41,458 nucleotides of DNA, from positions 1-41,458 of the forward strand of contig SLNQ01000002.1 in NCBI GenBank assembly GCA_007132965.1. Direction: 5' to 3'. Under the pieces are notes generated by a model. It was not told the DNA's origin and ran no database searches. It worked only from the letters and a program-made list of their open reading frames with translations. This stretch comes from Gemmatimonadota bacterium. Lineage in GTDB: Bacteria; Gemmatimonadota; Gemmatimonadetes; Longimicrobiales; Gaopeijiaceae. Positions 16,801 to 26,311 of this stretch are shown here, one piece after another. Each line of letters opens with the position of its first letter. Position 1 is the stretch's first letter. Position numbers and translations under genes: made by a program.

Positions 16801-17452
16801 GGGAGTCGGGGCCACGCCGGGCCAGAGGTGGCGTCGGTGGGCCATCGTGGGATGGGGCCTCCTCCTGGGTCTGGCGGTGGCGGGAGCCGCGGCGGTGGGA
16901 CAGCGAGGCTTCTCCCGACTGGAGCCGGTGTGGTTCAACGGATCACCTGCGGCCTTCCGTTGGCCCTGGCTGGGCAGCGCGCCGGATGCAGTCACCGGAC
17001 TGATCTTTCAGGTGGTCCTCGTGCTCCTGCTGGTGCTGGTTCTGCGGCGCCTCACCCGGGGGTGGAGGCTGGAGCGGGCAAGAGGCGTCGGGGTAGCAGT
17101 GATGGGCGGGCTGGCGCTGGCCGGCGGGCTGGCCGGCCTGGGCACGGTGTCCTGGGTTCTGGGAGCCACGGCCGGGGCGGTGGGATTGGCCGCCCTGGTT
17201 CCGGTTACACGGGTCGTCACCCTGGCGTCGGTGCCGGTGATGGTGGCGGTGCCCACGGCCCTCCCGCCCCTCCGGGACGCCCTCACGGGAGCGTATCCGG
17301 GGGCGGCGGCAGGCGGGCTCGCCATGGTCCTCGTCGTCATGGCGGTGGCGGTGACCTGGGGGCTCCTCATGATGGAGGACGGCCAGGCCCCCGCCGGAGA
17401 CGACGGTGAAGCTTCATTCGACACCACGGAGATGACGCGATCCCAGGGATGA
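13874..17452 (+). CDS. giant CPBP-family intramembrane metalloprotease with duplicated membrane/extracytoplasmic module
   Basis: 1192 residues, several times the usual length of a CPBP (CAAX protease/bacteriocin-processing) protein. After a first helix (about 30-50) comes a ~185-residue external region, then a multi-helix block holding the full CPBP signature: E448-E449-x3-R453 in GFWEEALFR, F485-x3-H489, and H527-x3-N531 in LAHALYN. A Pro/Glu-rich linker (about 580-620) leads to a second anchor helix, a second external region (from about 656) and another multi-helix block to residue ~1175 that lacks the protease residues. The external regions are homologous to each other: MDRESALEEA against VDREEAVEAA, then VRHFRQGERTEVRILFAPDG against VRFVRFSGTVSERAEEFRIV, and both end IRVPDEF/VHVPEEW. 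PepSY-like folds are possible. The stop overlaps the transpeptidase start (ATGA). Confidence 0.85.
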   Translation: MASETTSSPDSGTELPLDAGTRSTFFRRPAFWVGASALAAVAVIFGLRFFPAAFPVVGLELAMDRESALEEAWSLVEEHGWVPEDYRQAASFREPNREARTYLELELGVEDAFAHLVEEAGYHPYHWQVRHFRQGERTEVRILFAPDGSPYGFILELPEEEPGAALPAEEARELAEAGVGAWGVELDRYELVESSQETRSGGRVDHTFAYRLQDVALGDAEARLRLRVAGDGPSEVRRLIRVPDEFSRSWEELRSGNETLALAASLIFLLLFGLVGCGGGIFYLIRRGVLVWRPALAWGLIVGGLAGLSVLSALPLAWMGYDTAVSVGLFLTQQWIAALGLFLGGGLVLAIIFAAAEGLTRRAMPTEPRLWRLWSPGVANTPSVLGRTLGGYLLAAVEVGFVVAFYTFAMRREGWWVPSDTLVQPDLVATYLPSLTAISGSLMAGFWEEALFRAVPLAAAILIGHRFGWKGILVAVALVLQALVFAAAHADYPQQPSYARLLELVVPAALWGLVYLRFGLLPVILAHALYNLTWFSIPIFAAPAGLWLDRGLVVAAALLPLAVVLHRTWRHGLAEEVMPAGLNRGPEPERPRDEDLREEASARPEPEPKPDDNEFTEVLTPVTARRIRRWIAAAGVVGGVLWISLTPFEPDAPALAVDREEAVEAAREHLAAEGVLLDEPWRPLPRVQGVQGPSHRFVWQEGGEAAYATLLGEGHLRGPSWLVRFVRFSGTVSERAEEFRIVVGPDGEIHRRQHRVPEDRPGAHLDEEEARTRVMGEVERVFGLDAEELTEVAADASREPDRVDWTFTFSRPDIHPMETGEARVEVALAGDRPADGLKFVHVPEEWQRDQRARGTRATLRGMVSGLMLVTLLGGAAVVGLIRWARGKGGFSTRAFWSVGLLVLAASAVSEWLRWPLTIAGFGTAQPYRDQVFAELGVLAMWLPVTALAAGLAAGVVHGSWRAAPRPSNAEAGAQGRGVGATPGQRWRRWAIVGWGLLLGLAVAGAAAVGQRGFSRLEPVWFNGSPAAFRWPWLGSAPDAVTGLIFQVVLVLLLVLVLRRLTRGWRLERARGVGVAVMGGLALAGGLAGLGTVSWVLGATAGAVGLAALVPVTRVVTLASVPVMVAVPTALPPLRDALTGAYPGAAAGGLAMVLVVMAVAVTWGLLMMEDGQAPAGDDGEASFDTTEMTRSQG

Positions 17453-18288
17453 TCAGCAAGGCGGCCGGGCAGGCGATGGGGCTGCTCCTTGTCGGGTCCG
17501 TGATCCTCGCTTGCGAAGGGGTGGGGCTGGACCCGCCCCGGAGTGGGTCCGGCGCCGCCCAGGAGGGGGCCTCCCACTGGACCAGCCCCCTGCAGACCGT
17601 CGGCGATGAGCTATCCTATCGGCTGATCGCCACCCCGGATCCGCTGCACGAGTCGTTTGACGCCCGACAGCTCGAACTCCTGGAGAAGCTGAATCGGGCT
17701 GACGTGGACCATCTGGCCCGTATGGACACCCTGGTGCTCCCGGACCGATGGGACAAGGACCCCCTGGACTACAGCCCTCTCCCCCGGGAGGTGGCCGAGC
17801 TGGACACCGTAGCCAAGGCGCTGGTGGTCCACCAGCCCACTCAGGTCTTCGGCGCCTACGAGGACGGCCGGCTGGTCCGGTGGGGGCCGGTGAGCACGGG
17901 CCGGAGGGAGCACCCAACCCCCTCCGGGCGCTTCCACCTGAACTGGCGCTCCCAGGGCCGGCACAGCACGGTGAACCCGGAGTGGTACCTGGAGTGGTAC
18001 TACAACTTCCACAACGAGCGGGGGCTCTCCTTTCACCAGTACGCGCTGCCGGGCGAACCGGCGAGCCACGCCTGCGTGCGGCTGCTGGAGAGGGATGCCC
18101 GGTGGATCTACGGTTGGGGTGAGGGCTGGGTCCTGGACGAGAGGGGCTGGGAGGTGTTGGAGAAGGGGACCCCGGTGTGGATCCTCGGCGAGTACGACTA
18201 CGAAGAGTCACCCCCGTGGCTGGATCCCGGCGATCCCCACCCCCGGGTGGAGATCGAGCCGCACCAGTTGGCGGCGCCGGGAGAGTGA
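17449..18288 (+). CDS. L,D-transpeptidase (YkuD-like) lipoprotein
   Basis: 279 residues. The lipobox ILAC places the lipidated cysteine at residue 22. The catalytic domain spans roughly residues 118-245: AKALVVHQPTQVFGAYEDGRLV, then STGRREHPTPSGRFHLNWR, then the active site H196 ... S206-H207-A208-C209-V210-R211. YkuD enzymes normally read SHGCxR; here glycine is alanine, while the nucleophilic cysteine and both histidines are kept. The family forms 3-3 cross-links in peptidoglycan or attaches proteins to it; a lipid anchor would hold it at a membrane facing the wall. Its ATG overlaps the CPBP protease stop (ATGA), so it is translationally coupled to that gene. The region between residues 50 and 115 is not recognised. 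Confidence 0.88.
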   Translation: MISKAAGQAMGLLLVGSVILACEGVGLDPPRSGSGAAQEGASHWTSPLQTVGDELSYRLIATPDPLHESFDARQLELLEKLNRADVDHLARMDTLVLPDRWDKDPLDYSPLPREVAELDTVAKALVVHQPTQVFGAYEDGRLVRWGPVSTGRREHPTPSGRFHLNWRSQGRHSTVNPEWYLEWYYNFHNERGLSFHQYALPGEPASHACVRLLERDARWIYGWGEGWVLDERGWEVLEKGTPVWILGEYDYEESPPWLDPGDPHPRVEIEPHQLAAPGE

Positions 18289-18299
18289 GCCTGCGGCTC
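18287..18299. terminator. short hairpin between convergent genes
   Basis: GAGCC-TGC-GGCTC lies across the transpeptidase stop codon, just before the convergent ppdK stop. The whole gap is 16 bp. The stem is only 5 bp and there is no T-tract. Confidence 0.25.
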
Positions 18300-18304
18300 G
18301 CAGT

Positions 18305-21043
<2,739 letters not shown>

Positions 21044-21107
21044 CAGGACTCCTCGTCTCCACGCTGTTGGAATGTGGCCCGGTCCCTGTGCGCCCGTGGG
21101 CCGGGGT

Positions 21108-21172
21108 CCTGCCTTCCTCCGAGCGGGGCTCGCCGCCGTGTCACGTCAATGGAATGCTCCGAAGGAGGCAGG
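21108..21172 (+). promoter_or_regulatory. long imperfect inverted repeat between ppdK and lemA
   Basis: The 17-nt arms 21108-21124 and 21156-21172 pair at 14 of 17 positions around a 31-nt loop. Located in the divergent gap; not matched to any riboswitch I know. Confidence 0.3.
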
Positions 21173-21223
21173 TTGGTTCCACCCCTGGCGTCCAGTGGCA
21201 AAGACGAAGAGATTCGCACCAGC

Positions 21224-21237
21224 GTTCGTATACGAAC
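21224..21237. promoter_or_regulatory. perfect 14-bp palindrome, operator-like, upstream of lemA
   Basis: GTTCGTATACGAAC is a perfect palindrome whose right edge is 49 bp before the lemA start codon. It is AT-richer than its surroundings and could be a repressor site overlapping a promoter. It is not a known SOS box arrangement. Confidence 0.5.
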
Positions 21238-21286
21238 CTGAAGCCCCGTAATCTGCACCGGTCGCCCCTTTGGAAGGAGGAGATGA

Positions 21287-21868
21287 ATGCTCTGGATCGT
21301 CCTGATACTTCTGGTCCTGGTGGGCGCGTTCTTCGTCATGGGCTACAACCGCCTGGTGAAGCTGCGCGAACGTTACCGCAACGCCTTCGCCCAGATCGAC
21401 GTGCAACTCAAACGCCGCTACGACCTCATTCCCAACCTGGTGGAAACCGCCAAGGGATACATGAAGCACGAGCGGGAGACGCTGGAGGCGGTGACCCGGG
21501 CCCGGAACGAGGCACGGCAGGCGGAGGAGAAGGCAGCCGAAGCGCCCGGCGAGCCCAAGGCCATGAAGGAGCTCATGGTCGCGGAGCAGGCCCTCACCGG
21601 CGCCATGGGACGCTTCTTCGCCCTCTCAGAGGACTATCCCGACCTGAAGGCGAACCAGAACATGCTAGCGCTGCAGGAAGAGCTCTCCACCACGGAAAAC
21701 CGCATCGCCTTCGCCCGTCAGGGGTACAACGATGCCGTCATGCGCTACAACACCCTCCGGGCCACCGTGCCCACCAACATCGTGGCCAACGCCTTCAACT
21801 TCGGGCCCGCCGAGCTCTTCGAGATCGAACTGGAGGAGGAGCGGGAAGCCCCCGAGGTGTCCTTCTGA
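21287..21868 (+). CDS. lemA: LemA family protein
   Basis: 193 residues: one N-terminal transmembrane helix (about 3-20), then the all-helical LemA domain. Signature stretches are YNRLVKLRERYRNAFAQIDVQLKRRYDLIPNLVETAKGYMKHE near the start and FARQGYNDAVMRYNT ... FNFGPAELFEIE near the end. LemA proteins sit in the inner membrane with the domain outside; the biochemical role is unsettled, but the gene is commonly paired with membrane metalloproteases. Here an M48 protease gene follows after one base, matching that pattern. Start supported by a very strong GGAAGGAGG site. The operator-like palindrome upstream suggests regulation of the whole unit. Confidence 0.93.
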   Translation: MLWIVLILLVLVGAFFVMGYNRLVKLRERYRNAFAQIDVQLKRRYDLIPNLVETAKGYMKHERETLEAVTRARNEARQAEEKAAEAPGEPKAMKELMVAEQALTGAMGRFFALSEDYPDLKANQNMLALQEELSTTENRIAFARQGYNDAVMRYNTLRATVPTNIVANAFNFGPAELFEIELEEEREAPEVSF

Positions 21869-21869
21869 G

Positions 21870-23921
21870 ATGGACTTCTTTCAGGCTCAGGAGGAGGCGA
21901 AGAAACGCACCGCCCTCCTGGTAGGACTCTTCACCCTCGCCGTGGCCAGCATCGTGGTGGGGGTGTACCTGGTCCTGGTACTGGGCGGCGCCATGTCGGT
22001 GGGAGTAGACGTGGGATTTGATCCCGTGCTGTTCGGGGTGGTGGCGGTGGGCACTCTTGCGCTCATCGCCGGCGGGAGCGCCACCCGGACGGCCCAGCTT
22101 CGCAAGGGAGGCTCCGCCGTGGCCCGACTCATGGGTGCCCGGGAGGTGGACCCCGCCACCCGCGATCCGGCTGAGCGAAGACTCGTGAACGTGGTGGAGG
22201 AGATGTCGGTGGCCTCGGGCGTGCCGGTTCCGGGGATCTACGTCATGGACGACGAATCCTCCATCAATGCCTTTGCCGCCGGGTACACCATCCACGACGC
22301 CGCCGTGGCGGTCACCCGGGGCACGCTTGAGAAGCTAAATCGTGAAGAGCTGCAAGGGGTTATTGCTCATGAGTTCAGCCATATTCTGAACGGCGACATG
22401 CGGCTCAACATCCGGCTCATCGGGCTCCTCTTCGGCATCCTGCTACTGGCGGTGGTGGGGCGGGGGATGCTTCGGGGCCAGATGGTGCGGCGCAGACAGA
22501 GGGGCTCCAAGGGCGTCCTCCTGGGGGTGGCCCTCATCGCCCTGGGCTACCTCGGCGTCTTTTTCGGGAAGCTCATCAAGGCGGCCGTCTCCCGCCAAAG
22601 GGAGTTTCTGGCCGACGCCGCCGCCGTCCAGTTCACCCGGAACCCCCGGGGCATCGGTGGGGCCCTCCGGAAGATCGCCGACGACGCCCACGGATCCCGG
22701 ATCCAGGATCACCATGCCGAGGAGCTGAGCCACCTCTTCTTTGCCGACGGGGTTGGTGGGGCCCTGGCCCGGAGCATGGCTACGCATCCGCCCATCGAGG
22801 AGCGGATCCGGCGCGTGGACCCGGCGCTGGCCGAAGGTACCGCGGCATCAGATCCGCAACGGGACGCCGGGACCCGAAGTCCGGCGCAGGAAGGCGCCGA
22901 GTCTCTGACGTCGGCTGCCGGGAAGTCTACCGGCCAGGCCGGAATCTCGGCCCTCAGCAGCGCCGCGGCCGCGGGCCTGGCTGCGGGGGGGGCGGGGGGC
23001 CGCCCGGGCGGCCGGTCGGCCCAGGAGGTGGAGGACGGCGCCAAGGCGGTCCTGAGCTCGGTGGGGAACCCTTCGGCGGACCACGTGCGCTTCGCCGGTC
23101 GGCTCCTGGCCGAGATTCCGGATCGGGTCAAGACGGCGGCTCACGAACCCAGGGGAGCCCAGGCGGTGATCTTGGCCCTCCTGGGGGGTGACGACGAAGC
23201 CAGCGAGGCGGCCCGTATCGAGGCTGCCCGGGCATTGGACGGCCTGGTCCGGGCCGGCGACTCGAGTCATGGGCCGGGCGCTGACGACGCTTCCGCTGAC
23301 GTGGGCGCGACGGTGGAGACCGAGTTGGAGGAGGTGGGCCCGCTGGTGGGCCAGGTCGCTCCGGTGGCCCGACTTCCCCTGGTGGACCTCTGTCTCTCGG
23401 CCCTTCACCGGATCTCCCCGGAGGAGGCCCGGGCGCTTCGCTCGGCAGTGGACCGGGTCATCCAGGCAGACGGCGAGATGCGACCCTTCGATTTCGCCCT
23501 GGTGCACATCCTCTGGCGACACCTTCCCACCGGACGGGAGCGGGGAGGGGCCAGGCGGACGTCCGGGCGTTCTCTGGCGCAGCTCCGGCGGGAGGTGCAG
23601 CTGGTGCTCTCGGCGTTGGCCTGGTCCGGAGACCCGGACCGGGACTCGGCTTCCGCCGCGTTCGACGCCGGCACCAGAGCGATGGAAGGGGAGCTCTCGG
23701 GCCTTTCCCTTCTGCCCAGCGAAGCGGTGGGGCTCGTCGAACTGGACCAGGCGCTGGAGCGGCTGGAGCGGACAAGCCTCGATGTGCGGCGGCGCATCCT
23801 GGAGGCCGCCGTCCAGGTCATCCTGGCCGATGAATCGGTACGGGTAGAGGAGGTGGAGCTCCTCCGGGCGGTGGCCGAAAGCCTGGAGATGCCGCTGCCG
23901 CCCCTCATCGGCACGTCCTGA
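21870..23921 (+). CDS. M48 family membrane metalloprotease with C-terminal TerB-like region
   Basis: 683 residues. Two hydrophobic segments (about 15-42 and 48-68) precede an M48 peptidase domain with zinc motif H167-E168-F-S-H171 and third ligand E245 in REFLADAAAVQF. Another hydrophobic segment, LLFGILLLAVVG, follows HExxH. Residues past ~330 are unusual: a low-complexity Ala/Gly/Ser linker, then two helical stretches, VDRVIQADGEMRPFDFALVHIL (about 530) and AVQVILADESVRVEEVELLRAVAE (about 650), which look like halves of a TerB-like domain. M48 proteases degrade misfolded membrane or envelope proteins. A 17-codon patch over the active-site helix has foreign-looking codon use. Starts one base after the lemA stop, so the pair is co-transcribed and probably coupled. 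Confidence 0.9.
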   Translation: MDFFQAQEEAKKRTALLVGLFTLAVASIVVGVYLVLVLGGAMSVGVDVGFDPVLFGVVAVGTLALIAGGSATRTAQLRKGGSAVARLMGAREVDPATRDPAERRLVNVVEEMSVASGVPVPGIYVMDDESSINAFAAGYTIHDAAVAVTRGTLEKLNREELQGVIAHEFSHILNGDMRLNIRLIGLLFGILLLAVVGRGMLRGQMVRRRQRGSKGVLLGVALIALGYLGVFFGKLIKAAVSRQREFLADAAAVQFTRNPRGIGGALRKIADDAHGSRIQDHHAEELSHLFFADGVGGALARSMATHPPIEERIRRVDPALAEGTAASDPQRDAGTRSPAQEGAESLTSAAGKSTGQAGISALSSAAAAGLAAGGAGGRPGGRSAQEVEDGAKAVLSSVGNPSADHVRFAGRLLAEIPDRVKTAAHEPRGAQAVILALLGGDDEASEAARIEAARALDGLVRAGDSSHGPGADDASADVGATVETELEEVGPLVGQVAPVARLPLVDLCLSALHRISPEEARALRSAVDRVIQADGEMRPFDFALVHILWRHLPTGRERGGARRTSGRSLAQLRREVQLVLSALAWSGDPDRDSASAAFDAGTRAMEGELSGLSLLPSEAVGLVELDQALERLERTSLDVRRRILEAAVQVILADESVRVEEVELLRAVAESLEMPLPPLIGTS

Positions 23922-23937
23922 CGCTGGCTTGCCTTCC

Positions 23938-25464
23938 ATGTCTTCCCCCGACGCTTCCACCGAATCTTCCCAGAGGACCCGGGTTTTCCGCATCGTCCTG
24001 GCCCTCCTGGTGGCTGCGCTCGTGGCGGCGGGCCTGCTCAAGGTTCAGTCCGAACGGGGGATGCGGGTGGCACCACCCGCCCCCAGGGCGGGAGTGGAGG
24101 TACAACCCCTTCCGCCGCTGCCTCCTTCCGAGCTCGACCTGATGCTGGTCTACCATGCCGGAGACCTCCTGGAGCAGGTGGAGACCAACGTTCCCCTGCA
24201 GTTCGGCGACGTGGAGGTGCGGCACGAACACCCCAGCATCCCGGGGCTGGGGTACGCCTTCGAGGCCGAACGAGACCGCTTCGAGGTCGGCGTGACGGCC
24301 GATACCCTTCACCTCTCGACGATCCTTCGGTACGAGGGACACGGCTGGTACGATCCCCCCTTCCTCCCCCAGGTGAGTGGAGGGTGTCCCGCCAGGGGCG
24401 TTGGCCCCGCCGCCCCGCTCCGGGGAGGGGCGCTGCCTGATCTTCGGCCCCGGGCGCGAGTTACCCTTTCCACCCCCCTCCACCTGGACTCGGACTGGGC
24501 CCTGGCCACCGAGATCGATGTGGCGGCCCTGGAGCCTCTCTCTGCCGGAGAGCGGGACCGGTGCCGGATTACCCAGTTCCAGCTCGACCTCACCGACTGG
24601 CTCATGCTCCTGGTCCGGGAGATGCTCGAGGATCTGACCTCCGAGTTGGACCGTCAGGCCGCAGAGGTGGATGTCCGCCCGGCGCTGGCGGAACCCTGGC
24701 TCCAACTGCACCGGCCCATGCCGGTGGCCGAGGGGTTCTGGCTCCGCCTGGCCCCCGAGGGAGTTCGCCGGGGCCCCCTCCGCGTCGCCACCGAAGGAGG
24801 CGGGCCGCCGACCGTACACCTGCCCCTGCAACTGCAGGTGCGTCCGCTCCTCTCCGACGCTCCGCCTTTCGCCGAACAAGTGACCGCCCTCCCGGAGTTG
24901 GAGGAAGGGCCGGTGGGCGGAGAGCGGTTCCGGATCGTGGCTGAAAGCCGCTTGAGCTACCCGCTCCTCTCGGGTCTCCTGGCCACGGAGCTGGAGGGCA
25001 GGGAGTTCTCCGAGCGAGGCCGTACGGTGCGGATCCGGGGCGCAGAGGTGCGAGGGCTGGGAGACGGCCGCCTGCTCCTGGAGCTGGACGTGGACGGCGA
25101 CGTGAGAGGTCGGCTCTTTGTGGTGGGGACGCCGAGCCACGACGCCGAGGCCAACGAGATCCATCTCCCCGACCTGGAGGTTCATGTGGCCACCCGGAAC
25201 CTGCTGGTGCAGATGGCGGCGTGGGCGCTGCGAACGGGCCTGGTGGACGACCTCCAGGCCCGGGCGCGCTGGCCCCTCGCGGATGTCCTGAGCCAGGCTG
25301 CGGTGGCGGTGGGGACGGCGTTGGACCGTCAGCTCGGACCGGACACATGGCTCTCCGGGCAGGTTACGGGGCTGGAGGTGAACGCCCTTCAGGCCGCCCG
25401 TGACGCCCTGGTGGTCCGAGTCGAGGTGGAGGGCTCCGCCCGTCTGGAGTTGGGCGACTTCTGA
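23938..25464 (+). CDS. DUF4403 family protein
   Basis: 508 residues. An N-terminal membrane anchor (about 18-36) is followed by a large beta-rich region. Stretches such as SELDLMLVYHAGDLLEQVETNVPLQ, ALATEIDVAALEPLSAG, AEPWLQLHRPMPVAEGFWLRLAPEGV, and LLATELEGREFS ... RTVRIRGAEVRGLGDGRLLLELDVDGDVRGRLFVVGTP follow the DUF4403 pattern. I would expect a periplasm-facing protein, possibly a lipid-binding tubular fold, but that is a guess. The ATG starts 16 bp after the M48 stop, so it belongs to the lemA-M48 unit. A TTG three codons earlier is an alternative start. Confidence 0.82.
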   Translation: MSSPDASTESSQRTRVFRIVLALLVAALVAAGLLKVQSERGMRVAPPAPRAGVEVQPLPPLPPSELDLMLVYHAGDLLEQVETNVPLQFGDVEVRHEHPSIPGLGYAFEAERDRFEVGVTADTLHLSTILRYEGHGWYDPPFLPQVSGGCPARGVGPAAPLRGGALPDLRPRARVTLSTPLHLDSDWALATEIDVAALEPLSAGERDRCRITQFQLDLTDWLMLLVREMLEDLTSELDRQAAEVDVRPALAEPWLQLHRPMPVAEGFWLRLAPEGVRRGPLRVATEGGGPPTVHLPLQLQVRPLLSDAPPFAEQVTALPELEEGPVGGERFRIVAESRLSYPLLSGLLATELEGREFSERGRTVRIRGAEVRGLGDGRLLLELDVDGDVRGRLFVVGTPSHDAEANEIHLPDLEVHVATRNLLVQMAAWALRTGLVDDLQARARWPLADVLSQAAVAVGTALDRQLGPDTWLSGQVTGLEVNALQAARDALVVRVEVEGSARLELGDF

Positions 25465-25522
25465 AAGACCGTCGAAGACGGAGAGCACCGGCGGACGAAG
25501 CTTTTGCTGTGTCTACGGGTTG

Positions 25523-25590
25523 CCGCCTACGATGGGGCTCCCTGGCACTCCCAACGGTGGCGCCCTGTACTTCTCGGACAGCCTTCTAGA
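25523..25590 (+). repeat. dispersed repeat copy C
   Basis: Begins CCGCCTACGAT as in the left-edge copy. It runs through GGCTCCCTGGC and TGGCGCCCTGTACT as in copy B and ends ACAGCCTTCTAGA. It is located in the DUF4403-lspA gap. Confidence 0.7.
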
Positions 25591-25685
25591 CATTTCTGCC
25601 GCCGGATTGCCCGGGTCCATCACAACTCTCGACGTCACCGACCCACCGGGCGGTGGTCAAACAACGAATCCATGACAGCTCACGC

Positions 25686-26240
25686 ATGAAAGCACGTACA
25701 CAGCAGGCGGGCGCCGCGACGGTGGTCCTGGTGGTCCTGGTTGCCGATCTCGTGACGAAGGCCTGGGCCCTCCGGGCCCTGGCTGACGGTCGCCAACTGG
25801 AGCTGCTGGGTGGGCTGGTGCCCCTGACCCTGGCCTTCAACACCGGCGCTGCCTTCGGGCTGACCATCGGCGACGATCCCCGGTGGATCTTCATTCCCGT
25901 TACGCTGCTGGCGGTGGCGTTCCTGGTGATGCTCCTGGTGCAGGCCAGGCCAGGCGACGAGCTGAGGAGCCTGGCGTCGGGCCTGGTCCTGGCGGGCGCC
26001 CTGGGCAACCTGTACGATCGGGTGCGTTGGGACCGGGGCGTGGTGGACTTTATCGGGCCGATCGACCTGGGGTTCATGCTCTGGCCCATCTTCAACGTGG
26101 CCGACATGGCCATCACCGTGGGCGCGATTCTCCTGGCCATCGCCTTCTGGCGGGAAGAGGACGGCAGGGACCGGACGCCGGAGGGCGCCGAGGACCCGGC
26201 GCAACCGGTTCGATCTTCCGGCGCCGCCGGCGACTCCTGA
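25686..26240 (+). CDS. lspA: lipoprotein signal peptidase (signal peptidase II)
   Basis: 184 residues, inner membrane, four transmembrane helices. Conserved blocks are present: DLVTKAWALRALADG in helix 1, FNTGAAFG, the first catalytic region GALGNLYDRVRWDRGVVDFI, and the second catalytic aspartate in FNVADMAITVG. It cleaves the signal peptide of prolipoproteins after lipid attachment to the +1 cysteine. The window encodes several lipobox proteins that would be its substrates. The C-terminal tail (about 25 residues after the last helix) is acidic and disordered. The preferred start is MKARTQ; an in-frame ATG 11 codons earlier lacks a clear ribosome site. A repeat copy occupies the upstream gap. 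Confidence 0.95.
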   Translation: MKARTQQAGAATVVLVVLVADLVTKAWALRALADGRQLELLGGLVPLTLAFNTGAAFGLTIGDDPRWIFIPVTLLAVAFLVMLLVQARPGDELRSLASGLVLAGALGNLYDRVRWDRGVVDFIGPIDLGFMLWPIFNVADMAITVGAILLAIAFWREEDGRDRTPEGAEDPAQPVRSSGAAGDS

Positions 26241-26311
26241 GCACGAATCACGTCGTGATCCCGGTCCCGGTCGGCCGGCGCCGAGCCTGAGTCCTCCAAC
26301 CTTCAGCCTCC

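Noticed and set aside
21224..21237. GTTCGTATACGAAC as a LexA/SOS box
   Set aside because: The half-sites are arranged GTTC...GAAC, the reverse of the GAAC...GTTC layout of Gram-positive SOS boxes and unlike the direct GTTC repeat of alphaproteobacteria; neighbours are not DNA-repair genes.
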